The notes beneath the pieces were generated by a model that did no database searches, was not told the origin of the DNA, and saw nothing but the letters and a program-made list of their open reading frames with translations. From Periconia sp. R9002 (lineage: Eukaryota; Ascomycota; Dothideomycetes; Pleosporales; Periconiaceae), in assembly GCA_023627715.1 (NCBI GenBank), contig JAMAHW010000007.1, positions 1 to 64,000 of the forward strand: a stretch of DNA of 64,000 nucleotides, read 5' to 3'. Position numbers and translations under genes: made by a program. Numbering within the stretch: position 1 is the stretch's first letter; each line of letters opens with the position of its first letter. Positions 55,985 to 64,000 of the stretch are shown piece by piece.

Positions 55985-58264
55985 TTACTTGACGCGGCTC
56001 ATGATGGTCTCGACTTGCTGATCCGGATCAACGACGACCGCTGCAGCTTTTGCCTTTACATCGTTGAGCATACTTCGCTCAAAATCATCTCTACTTCTCA
56101 GTACTGCTTCTACCCACGCGATTTGAAGATCCGGATATGTATACTTGAACTGCTCATAGACCTGGGGGATGTTTTGTTTGTCATCTGACAACAGACCGAG
56201 GAAGCTTTGTATGACACGCCATCGCTCCTTGATCTCTGGTCCGCCAGGGTATTTATTGAAAAACTCAAAGGCTGTGAAGCAGTCGTCTCTGATTTTGTCT
56301 ACAAAGGGGTCGGCGCGCTTGATTTTGGCGCCCTTGTTGCGGATTGCTGACAGATAGTGGATGAGTAACTCATCAGCAAGTTGATCGATGAGGATATCGA
56401 AGACGGAGTAATGCACAGAATTCTCGTAGTCCGCGAGATAATCAGTGAAGGTGATGACCATCTGCTCCATGTGCCTTTCGCCATACCACTCGGGGGTGAA
56501 TAGCTTTTTGATGACGTCACGGAAGTCAGAGTAAAAGATGGTTTGACACCAGATTTGGATGCATTGTGTCGCCAAATCGACGTAGTTGTTTCTGAGGGCT
56601 TCGATTTGAGCGGCCATGTTTGGCTGATATGCTTGTGAAACAAGAGGAGTGATGTCGCGTTCAAAATTGCCCAAGAATGATGTTGAGTTTTCCACGGATT
56701 CGTCGATACAGATGATTTGATCGTTTGCGATAGATATGAGCCAGTCCTGGTACTCCGTTACCCCTTCCAACGTAGAAGTCGCAGAAGCATAGCTTGACCT
56801 CTCTGTTTCCACCAGCGTCTGCCACATTCGCTGCCGCGAGGTAAGAGCGCGAAACATGGATTCAATGACGCCTTCTGCAACATCTGTGCGCTCACTGTTG
56901 GCGGCTACAGAGAGATTTTGACCCAACATAGTCCACATGTCTCCTAGAGTCTTTGTTTGGAGGTAACCATCAGCATTGTGGTCGAGTGCGTCTTGATTCC
57001 TCTCTGCGAACATCTTCTTTTCGCTCGTGGCAATCCTGTCCATCCATTCTTCGACGCGATCGATGATGAGCTGCCTGTAATTGCGGACAAGCTCAGGGAC
57101 GCGGTTGTCAACAACATGAGGCTGCAGGGATTCCTCCGAGAAGCCGAGTTTAGACATGTTGGAGTAATATTTGTCTACCCAATTGATGATGCTCAGTAGA
57201 TATTTCGCACCTAGTTCTTGATCATCCGCTAGCTTTAGAAGCCAATCATGCATGTGCTTGTGATATATATCGACATAGGTCCGGAATATCTTCCATTTCT
57301 TTGGCATAAGTGGCTGCATGCCAGCTTTGACGGCTTGAAGGTTGTTGAAATACCACCTAAAGGCCTTGGATACCTTTTCTGGATCTTCAAGGAACTTCTC
57401 ATTGGCCTGGTCGAAGTTGGCTTGGCATACGTATTCGATTGCTTGAATGAATTTGTCCTTATAGCCACGTAATTCGGTAGAACCCGTAGCGATAGACTTG
57501 AAGCGGGCCGCCAAGTCTTTATATTCCCGTTGAGCATCTTGGAGAGCTTGTGCCTTTTTGTCCGACTTTTCTTCTTCCTCAATAACCAGCGCCAACCTGA
57601 CTACCATGCCGTTATTCTCTGTTTGTACCAAATCAATTAGATTGATACACGCCTCTCCGATATGGTTGTCAAACCAGTCAATGACCTCGTCTAATCGGGC
57701 GAAAAGGTCCTTGACGGTGACACCTGATTCTAGGGTGAGATTGTCCATAAGCTCCATGGAAACATCCTCGGAGGCCTTGATCTGGCGTATGGCTTGACTC
57801 CGTACCTCGCGCAACTGTGTCAGGCCGTAATGAATCTCGAGTAGGTTTGGTTGGTCGCGCGGATTTTGGTCGTCTTCTTGGAGCAGGCGCTCAAGGTCGT
57901 CTAGGCGCTCGCCAAACGTGTCAATATCGCGCTTCATAGTTTCAACCTGTTCAAAATTCTTGTGCGTCTGCGCGACCAAATTTATATGGGGGAAGTCGTC
58001 AATCATGTTTTGCGCCTCGGCACACAGTTTGTCTATCTTCATCATTTCTTCCTTGATCAGATTTACGGTTCTCTGGCCATCGGATATGCTGCTCATCCCT
58101 GCCTGTGTCACCTCGAGCTGTTCACGAAGGCCGACGCGCAGCAAGCCATCTACGGCAGCCTTCTTGCGTGTGAATTCGGCCTTAAGGGCGGGGATCTTCT
58201 CGAGGTCCTCCGGATGCCGGAGCAGCTCCGCGAGCTTGACCGTGGCCGACTCGACATCGGTCAT
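55985..58264 (-). CDS. SEC6: Exocyst complex component Sec6 (EXOC3)
   Basis: Single-exon ORF of 759 residues, close to the usual length (about 740-805). It starts with a helical region (TVKLAELLRHPEDLEKIPAL and later a long coiled coil to about 150), followed by the all-helical Sec6 C-terminal domain. Typical segments are RWYFNNLQAVKAGMQPLMPK, HKHMHDWLLKLADDQELGAK and FYSDFRDVIKKLFTPEWYGE. Sec6 is part of the octameric exocyst that tethers secretory vesicles at the plasma membrane, in hyphae at the tip and septa, and it binds the t-SNARE Sec9. It shares a 295-bp divergent promoter with DPH3. Confidence 0.93.
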   Translation of the reverse strand: MTDVESATVKLAELLRHPEDLEKIPALKAEFTRKKAAVDGLLRVGLREQLEVTQAGMSSISDGQRTVNLIKEEMMKIDKLCAEAQNMIDDFPHINLVAQTHKNFEQVETMKRDIDTFGERLDDLERLLQEDDQNPRDQPNLLEIHYGLTQLREVRSQAIRQIKASEDVSMELMDNLTLESGVTVKDLFARLDEVIDWFDNHIGEACINLIDLVQTENNGMVVRLALVIEEEEKSDKKAQALQDAQREYKDLAARFKSIATGSTELRGYKDKFIQAIEYVCQANFDQANEKFLEDPEKVSKAFRWYFNNLQAVKAGMQPLMPKKWKIFRTYVDIYHKHMHDWLLKLADDQELGAKYLLSIINWVDKYYSNMSKLGFSEESLQPHVVDNRVPELVRNYRQLIIDRVEEWMDRIATSEKKMFAERNQDALDHNADGYLQTKTLGDMWTMLGQNLSVAANSERTDVAEGVIESMFRALTSRQRMWQTLVETERSSYASATSTLEGVTEYQDWLISIANDQIICIDESVENSTSFLGNFERDITPLVSQAYQPNMAAQIEALRNNYVDLATQCIQIWCQTIFYSDFRDVIKKLFTPEWYGERHMEQMVITFTDYLADYENSVHYSVFDILIDQLADELLIHYLSAIRNKGAKIKRADPFVDKIRDDCFTAFEFFNKYPGGPEIKERWRVIQSFLGLLSDDKQNIPQVYEQFKYTYPDLQIAWVEAVLRSRDDFERSMLNDVKAKAAAVVVDPDQQVETIMSRVK

Positions 58265-58559
58265 GATTGTATGTCGGTGGCAGGAGAGGGAGATATGTCC
58301 ATTATATAGTCCCAGGCTGTGGGGAAAGATGCGGAACGTGCGTGTGTCGAGAGGAGTGGTAGATAGAAGGAACGTGTCGCGGTTTGACGTTGTGACGAGT
58401 CTTGGCAGGGCCCTGGATCCCGCTCCGCCCTGTTACCCTGGCCTGCTTTGTCTTCTCCGCTCTTTTTTTATTCCCCGCAACACACAGCCCTCGCCGCCAC
58501 CTTGACCCTCCTCCATCACTGCTCAACCGTCGCACCTCACACGCCTCCACTCCTAAGCC
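58265..58559. promoter_or_regulatory. Bidirectional promoter SEC6/DPH3
   Basis: The 295 bases between two divergent start codons must contain both promoters and leaders. It is C/T-rich on the DPH3 side. No TATA box is obvious. Confidence 0.6.
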
Positions 58560-58875
58560 ATGGCTGACCAGGAGGAACTAAATCTCTACGACGAGATCGA
58601 AATCGAAGATTGCTTTTACGACGAGACGCTGCAAATTTATCATCACCCTTGCCCCTGCGGCGATCGCTTCGAGATTTCTATATTCGACATGCGCGATGGG
58701 GAAGACATTGCGCGTTGCCCTAGTTGCAGTCTGATGATTCGAATCATATTTGACGCTGTTAGTATTCCGCCTGTTTAATTTAATATAAATGAGCGAATCC
58801 GCTAACGTCGCATAGTCGGATCTACCACCAGAATCCAAAGACGATGCCCCGACATCTGTAACCGTCTCTGCCTAA
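58560..58875 (+). CDS. DPH3: Diphthamide biosynthesis protein 3 (CSL zinc finger)
   Basis: Two exons: 58560-58757 and 58816-58875, giving 85 residues. The DPH-type zinc finger is complete: Cys31, Cys33, Cys53 and Cys56 in HPCPCGDRF and RCPSC, after the conserved acidic [14 protein letters not shown]. Dph3 (Kti11) is the electron donor that keeps the Dph1-Dph2 radical enzyme reduced for diphthamide formation on eEF2, and it also serves Elongator-dependent tRNA wobble modification. The intron has donor GTTAGT and branch GCTAAC. The second exon encodes only a short polar tail ([14 protein letters not shown]). Confidence 0.94.
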
Positions 58876-59184
58876 GCCATCCCCGATTTCCAATACCACC
58901 GTTCTGTTCTCTTCTACGTCATCTCTCGCGGATATGCTATATTGAACGGGTACCAAACATTAAAAAGACACACATAACAGTCTGCTGCTGGTTGGTTGGT
59001 TGTAAATGCTGCATTTGCTGGCGTCGCATTTTGGGGGTCTTCTCGGTTTAGCGAAAGTTGTATCAAGGCTACTGGGTGACGCTTCATCCAACGCTCTGGT
59101 CTGCAAAAACGCTTATCATACAATAAATATATCCATACAACATCAACCCGCTAAAGAAGGGGGCAAGTTTGCTGTCCAATCCGC
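58876..59184. other. Convergent intergenic region DPH3/frataxin
   Basis: 309 bases of 3' flanking sequence; nothing specific seen. Confidence 0.4.
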
Positions 59185-59861
59185 TCAGCTGGGAACGCCG
59201 TCGTCCTGGCCGAGTTCAATACCTAGTTCAGTGCGGACAATCTCGCTCAAGGTGGTTCCGTCTCGCAAATACACCCAGTCCCCAGAGCCACCGCCTTCTT
59301 TCTGGTGCATCGACTCGCCCGAGATAACCCAGTCGAATCTCTTGGGGCCGGATAGGGGTGAGCTTAGCCATATCTGCTTGTTTGGAGGCTGCTTGTTGAT
59401 CACGTAGGTATGTTCTTTGGAGGGAATCTTGATTTCGAGCACGCCAGACTGCCGTCAATTCGTTAGCTACCATTCATTCTGAAGCGCATGTCATTCTATT
59501 TACGCACCGAGAATTCTACTTCCAGGTCAGGCGTGCTTTCCTGCTTCTCCTCCAGCCTTGCAACGAGGTCATCCAGCGTCACATCAGCGCGCTGGTGGAA
59601 TTCCGAGGTAGAGATGTCGGTGGGCACTGTGGGTCGATCGGGATCTTCAGTGGTCCTGGGCGGAGGGTTCTCGGATTCGGGCATGATACCATGGGTGCGA
59701 ATAGATGAGTGGAAGTTTCGTGAATTGTTGATGGCGTAGGTGTTACGACCCTGAGCAACGGCCGCTCTGAGCATGACGCCATTAACGGAAGTGTGCGCAC
59801 GAATTGGGCTCCGAAGAGCCTGGCGGAGAGCGTTCTGACCGGCACGGGATAGCGAATTCAT
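59185..59861 (-). CDS. YFH1: Frataxin, mitochondrial iron-binding protein
   Basis: Two exons: 59861-59508 and 59448-59185, with a 59-nt intron, giving 205 residues. The N-terminal 60 residues form a mitochondrial presequence ([20 protein letters not shown]). The frataxin fold begins at about 90 with the acidic helix [16 protein letters not shown] (iron-binding ridge), followed by the strands [14 protein letters not shown] and the signature [20 protein letters not shown] then PKRFDW. A Gly-rich loop and the helix [14 protein letters not shown] complete the domain. Frataxin stimulates sulfur transfer in Fe-S cluster assembly in the matrix. It is divergent from APS3, sharing 222 bp. Confidence 0.94.
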
Positions 59862-60083
59862 CTTGATGGAATTGTTTGCTTGAACAGAAGATATGTGATG
59901 TAAGGTTTAGGGAGAGAGATGGTGGTAGGAAGCGGAGGAGAGCTTCTTTCCCATTCAAAGGAAGCTCGGGCCGCCCTAGGTGGTCGATCAGTTCCCCGCA
60001 ATTCCTTGCGCCATGCTTAACCAGACTGCAACACCACCACCATATACCTACCTAGTCATACAAATACGAATCAGTTACCAGCT

Positions 60084-60783
60084 ATGATCAACGCAGTCCT
60101 TGTGTTCAATAATGCGGGCCAACCACGTCTCACTAAATTTTACACGCAGCTGGTCCGTACCATGATATTCCTCCCCGTAAACACCTCTGACCGCACACCT
60201 CGTGACCGTCTCCGCAGGAAACCAGTGTCCAACAACGACTGATCTCTGAGATCTTCACCCTGGTAGCCAACCGGCCCAGCTCGGCATGTAACTTTCTCCC
60301 GTACGCGCGCCAATACCGTCATCCGCACTTTGAACACATAGAACTCAATTCTAAACCCCATCAAAATGCAGTCTCCCGCCTCTGCTAGCCAACAGCAGCA
60401 AGTCCTCGACTCCTACAACACCTCACAATGACACACCATCGCTCGTTACCTACCGCCACTACGCGACGCTATACTTCATCATCATTTCCACATCCACCGA
60501 ATCGCCCCTCGCCCTGCTCGACCTGATCCAGGTGTACGTACAAGCCCTCGACGGCCTTTTCGAAAACGTTTGCGAACTTGATCTCATTTTCAACTTTGAG
60601 ACTCTTCATGCTACCCTCGGTGAGCTGATTGTCGGTGGCGTTGTTGTTGAAACACAGCTGGACAAAGTGATAGAGGGCGTCAAAGCACAGGGCGCGGTCG
60701 CTAAGAGGCCGGTGAATGAGGGGAAAGGCGGGATGGGGTTTGCTGGGTTCGGGAGAGGCGATGGAGTGTGGGCTGGAAGATGA
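60084..60783 (+). CDS. APS3: AP-3 adaptor complex small (sigma) subunit
   Basis: Three exons: 60084-60152, 60218-60300 and 60372-60783, giving 187 residues. Exon 1 encodes the sigma-adaptin start MINAVLVFNNAGQPRLTKFY and exon 2 continues with ETSVQQRLISEIFTLVANRP. Exon 3 has a fungal insertion, then TYRHYATLYFIIISTSTESP, FENVCELDLIFNF and LHATLGELIVGGVVVETQLD, which is the AP-3-type GGVVVET motif. AP-3 carries cargo from the Golgi to the vacuole. The first intron starts with an unusual GTCCGT donor, but only this junction gives the conserved QLETSVQQ. The minus-strand ORF over exon 3 is a shadow. Confidence 0.92.
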
Positions 60784-61556
60784 TATGATATCGAACAAGA
60801 GAAGCTTGTAGGAAGGATGCATCTGCCTTTTTAGGGGCAGCGACATGGACAAGGGCGCAACACCACTCAATACGCAAGAGGCAGCATTGGATGTTGACGG
60901 CCGCCTTGCCTTACGGATGAGTTGCGGGTGACTGAGCGGAGCACATATTGCTGAACCCTTTCTCCCGTTGAAGTATTCAGTATAAACGTGGAGGCAGATT
61001 TTAAAAGGCAGTTGAAATACCGTTGTCCCTAGTAACCATAGGAGATACGGAGCGTAGGAGACTGTTAGCAGCGGAAAAAAGCCGAGTGTAGATATTCATA
61101 CCCGATAGACTTTTCTTGACTTTTTTAGATTGTGCAATAAGGGGAACACACGTCTGACTACCTTTTATCTCTCTCATCTTTGCTGCGAAGCTGATCTAAT
61201 AAGTAATGATATTCATATGTTCCATTACTAGCCTTACTACTATTAGCATATGCAAACGCTTAGCCCGTACGAAAGAAACCGTTGTGCAGTATTTAAGAAC
61301 CTCATTCCTCCCTTTAATCAATTGATGTTACGTTTGTAGAATAAAGGTTGCGAGTTACGGTTCATTCTTGATCGCAAACCGAAAAATCAGCCACCATATA
61401 CGTCGTGCTACACCACTCAATTGCGAAGAAGAAAACACTTTTACTAGGTCGTGCTATGAATTTGAAGTACATGAGGATCCTCAATTTCCCTATTTCTTTC
61501 TCCAAATGGTCATATTCGACAATATCGTCCGAGCATTTCTTCCCAAAATAAGAGCG
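60784..61556. other. Convergent intergenic region with AT-rich part
   Basis: 3' flanks of APS3 and of the CorA-like gene. 61080-61350 is AT-richer with short A/T runs. No gene recognised. Confidence 0.35.
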
Positions 61557-62928
61557 TCACCTCTCTCTTCGGTTGTCTTTCCTCTCGCTTTTATATCGCA
61601 TCCAAACAATCCATACAAGAAAGGTGACTATAACGAGAGGGATTGTCACGGCCCAGTAGACCCAGAATCTATGACTTACTACATCAGTCTCATTTTTTGC
61701 ATTCCAATTGAACATGGACATTGAGAATAATGTCTAAAGCAATATCAGCCAAATTCCTATTTCCAATAGTGATTACCCGTGCCAGAAAACATACCGCTGT
61801 AAAGGTCCCAGGTAGATAGGTCATGGTAACGACGGCGATCGCCTTCATGGAAGTGCTGTCCCTCTTGCTTTCTTCTGCCAGTGTTTTCGAGTCTCTTGCG
61901 ATACCGATACTAGTGTTCTGATCTTGCTGCGCAATCAGATTGAAGATACCTTGGACTAATATCATCGCTTTCTTTTCCCATGATTCTGCTTCACGCAGCA
62001 TGGCTTGTGAATTACGGAGCAACAGAGATGCTTGGTCTTCCATAAACCTTGTCAAGGCAGAATCTGGTCCAGATTGTGGAATGAGGGCAGAAAGACTGCC
62101 CTGCCCTCTCAGTTCCTTCTCCATATATTTTGCGTGCTCAGCTAGCGTCCGCCAGTAGAGTTCATTCGTAACAATATTAACAGCGGTTCCGCTGATCTTT
62201 GCAGATAATTGGGCATAATCCACCAATTCCGACGACTTGCTAAGCGACAGCATGTGGTGATATCCCGTTTGAGCTTGCGCGTCGATGATAGCCTCTTTGT
62301 GTTGAAAAAGCCAAAATGCGATGAGTTTGGCCATAGCTTGCTGAGCGAGCAGAGGAAGAAGCAATGGCTGTCCTACTAAGAGTTGATGCGTTTGTAGATC
62401 TCGAAGGAGCCCTGCAGCAATATCCTTGTAGTTCTGGATTAACAATATACCGATACAGGTTTTCGACTCTGGGAAATACCGAAAAGCAAGAGAAAAAAAC
62501 CCGATGGCGATGTGGTACGTGAAAGTGCGGGCTGATTTTACGTCCAGGTGTGCAAAGTCTAGAATATTAGGGACAGATTTGTCGAAGACAGCAGATCCAA
62601 ATGTTCCGAGGACATTGATAGAGATACCAAGATGATCTAAGGCTGGTTTTGTCAGAAGTAGCACTTCGTTGTATGATCCCCGTGAGCTATATCTGTCCTT
62701 CATTGGATCATCTGGTGTCTCTATAACCAATAGATTGATTGCAGGGTTTGCCTGAGCGCTTTCTGCGATTCCTGCTTTGTCTTCCACCCATTCAAGAACC
62801 GTAGTCTTTTCCTGGCTTTGCTTGGAAGCGGGTAACTCTTTTCCATCAATCTGGTTTCTTTTGACCTGGAAGGTATAGACGCGCACTCCAGCAAGTGCGG
62901 CGATTTTCTCATAATTCTCGTCCAACAT
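61557..62928 (-). CDS. CorA-like membrane protein, fungal
   Basis: Two exons: 62928-61795 and 61733-61557, with a 61-nt intron, giving 436 residues from the ATG at 62928. The long N-terminal part is soluble and helical. The C-terminal part matches fungal CorA-like proteins: SKRDSTSMKAIAVVTMTYLP, then GTFTATLFSMSMFNWNA and the second membrane helix FWVYWAVTIPLVIVTFLVWI, ending in a basic tail. The canonical GMN motif of Mg2+ channels is absent, so transport is uncertain. The frame stays open for about 20 codons above the ATG to an AATTAG that could be an acceptor, so an upstream exon is possible and the N-terminus may be incomplete. Confidence 0.78.
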
Positions 62929-63059
62929 ATCCTTGAGCTCTCTTTTCTCAATCAGGAGGTGTGGAACATCGGGTAGACGAATAGGTAACTAATTTTAGAA
63001 GTGAATGGTTCGTATGTAGATAGTCAGTGTGCATGTATCTTGTTGTTGGGCTACAAGCT

Positions 63060-63340
63060 TTAATAATCGACTTTCCCAGCCGTGAGGTTGAGCCCGTAGG
63101 CAATAGAGATTGAGTTGAAGATCGTGGCGGCGGCTATGCAAATCGCGCCCAATCATGCAGCTTCGTAATCTGCAGATTGCTGGATGAGACCGGCCAAGAT
63201 CGTATTATCTGGAAAAACAAGTGAGAAGATGATTAGCTCTATGTGCTCAGACTCTGCAACAAAAGCGCCTTACCACTTTTCGGCGTAATAATTCCCCTCG
63301 TATCACTGTTTTCAATACCATACCATGCTTGTACATGTGC
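63060..63340 (-). pseudogene. Spliced ORF remnant with in-frame TGA
   Basis: On the minus strand, 63340-63274 (from a possible acceptor, QAWYGIENSDTRGIITPKS) joins 63208-63060 through a well-formed 65-nt intron (donor GTAAGG, branch GCTAATC, acceptor TTCCAG). The joined frame continues NTILAGLIQQSADYEAA, meets TGA at 63155-63153, then goes on as LGAICIAAATIFNSISIAYG to a TAA. There is no in-frame ATG. I do not recognise the family. It may be the broken 5' part of the CorA-like gene or a separate decayed gene. Confidence 0.4.
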
Positions 63341-63508
63341 CTACAAGGGACTAAAATGCCACTGCTTCTGCCCTATGAAGTGAGAAATTGTACAATTTCA
63401 TCGCATATTGATGTTATTCGCGATACCAACACAGTTAAATAAACACAAAGACGTCCTCCGCGGATGTACACATAGGTATATGTTTAATTCAATGCCTTCA
63501 AGTCCCAC

Positions 63509-63964
63509 TCAACCCGCAATAGAGCGTTCCTCCCCTACCGACCCTTCATCCTCCGCACCCACATCAACATTCCGTCCCCGATTCTTCCTCGACAACTTCC
63601 CTTTAACTTTACCCCCCTGCTGTAAAATTCTCTCCTTCTTCGTCCCCGCTAACCACTCCCCGCGAAACCTTTGCCTCACGACATCTCTATTCTTACCCTT
63701 CCTTCCGGGCCCTCTAACTGTATTATCACGCAAAGGGTTCTGTGCCATCCACGTGAGCAACGTATTGCTTAATTGAGCGGACCACTCGGATTCGTCGTGC
63801 GTAGTCAGAGTGTCGTAGGGGATGGTCGGGATGGTGGGAGGTGAAGGTGTGGTGCCCATGCTAGGAGTGGTGATGTTATCGTCGAGTTGGTGTGAAGAAG
63901 AAGAAGAAGAATGGGAGGGAGGAGTGTAATAGTCTGCCTGTCGAGAGCGGTGTAAAGATGCCAT
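63509..63964 (-). CDS. Small basic hypothetical protein
   Basis: Single-exon ORF of 151 residues. The first half is Ser/Thr/Pro-rich and disordered. The segment ESEWSAQLSNTLLTWMAQNP followed by LRDNTVRGPGRKGKNRDVVRQ and RFRGEWLAGTKKERILQQGG is basic and may bind nucleic acid or be helical. The tail is charged. No domain recognised. The reading frame is regular and the ATG at 63964 is preceded by GGGACG. It could be a fungal-specific gene; the gene may continue through introns not resolved here. Confidence 0.5.
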   Translation of the reverse strand: MASLHRSRQADYYTPPSHSSSSSSHQLDDNITTPSMGTTPSPPTIPTIPYDTLTTHDESEWSAQLSNTLLTWMAQNPLRDNTVRGPGRKGKNRDVVRQRFRGEWLAGTKKERILQQGGKVKGKLSRKNRGRNVDVGAEDEGSVGEERSIAG

Positions 63965-64000
63965 CGTCCCGACGCTCCCGCATGCGATGCCTAGATCCTG

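Noticed and set aside
60366..60435. Apparent short ORF from ATG at 60366 stopped by TGA, suggesting a broken AP-3 sigma gene
   Set aside because: The ATG lies just before the intron 2 acceptor; reading exon 3 in the frame set by exons 1-2 gives an intact protein.
60469..60870. 133-residue minus-strand ORF
   Set aside because: Antisense shadow of APS3 exon 3, which has clear sigma-adaptin similarity.
1..64000. CRISPR arrays, operons, tRNA or rRNA genes
   Set aside because: No regular spacer-repeat arrays, no T-loop/A-box pairs of tRNA type, and no rRNA-like sequence were seen; the window is eukaryotic.

Overview
The window is nuclear DNA of a filamentous ascomycete (Pezizomycotina). The evidence is the gene content (a NUC-2/GDE1-type SPX phosphodiesterase, a CE5 esterase, a PTH11/rhodopsin-like membrane protein, a CorA-like fungal protein, Get2, Tim54, bL28m), short 50-150 nt introns with GTANGT donors and CTAAC/CTGAC-like branch sites, genes on both strands, and AT-rich islands. 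The class cannot be fixed from sequence alone. I built exon structures by hand and checked that every spliced frame sums to a multiple of three.

Layout, left to right. 1-6.3 kb: an inverted-repeat element at the left edge, then the SPX-ankyrin-GDPD gene gde1 and a FAM192A/Fyv6 splicing-factor homologue. 7.2-16.7 kb: a giant DUF6606-DUF3638-DUF3645 gene of 3,175 codons whose reading frame is interrupted by one in-frame TAG (8190-8192). 17.9-22.3 kb: a zincin-like putative metalloprotease, then a three-exon rhodopsin/PTH11-like seven-helix protein on the minus strand. 23.8-28.2 kb: TMA20 (MCT-1), SGT2 and TIM54. 29.4-34.5 kb: a degenerate JmjC-like protein, a fungal-specific protein of unknown function, and a secreted CE5 acetylxylan esterase/cutinase with four introns. 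36.2-43.2 kb: mitoribosomal bL28m, a single-pass secretory-pathway membrane protein, a thioredoxin-fold ER-type protein and a mitoribosomal L51/S25/CI-B8 protein (probably mL61). 45-48.6 kb: GET2 and a mitochondrially targeted lysine 2,3-aminomutase. 48.6-52.6 kb holds no recognisable gene. 52.6-60.8 kb is a dense housekeeping block: AYR1, a class I methyltransferase, SEC6, DPH3, frataxin and APS3. 61.5-64 kb: a CorA-like membrane protein, a spliced but stop-containing ORF remnant, and a small basic hypothetical protein.

Most genes are unrelated housekeeping functions: mitochondrial import and translation (TIM54, bL28m, mL61, frataxin), tail-anchored protein insertion (SGT2 and GET2, 20 kb apart), vesicle traffic (SEC6, APS3), translation re-initiation and diphthamide synthesis (TMA20, DPH3), phosphate and phospholipid metabolism (gde1, AYR1). 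Several are divergent pairs with short shared promoters (SEC6/DPH3 295 bp, frataxin/APS3 222 bp). There is no convincing secondary-metabolite or defence cluster. The most unusual observations are the single TAG inside the giant DUF3638 gene (possibly recoded by A-to-I editing, or a recent nonsense allele), a putative 3-nt microexon in the mL61 gene, and a compact nested inverted repeat in a promoter.
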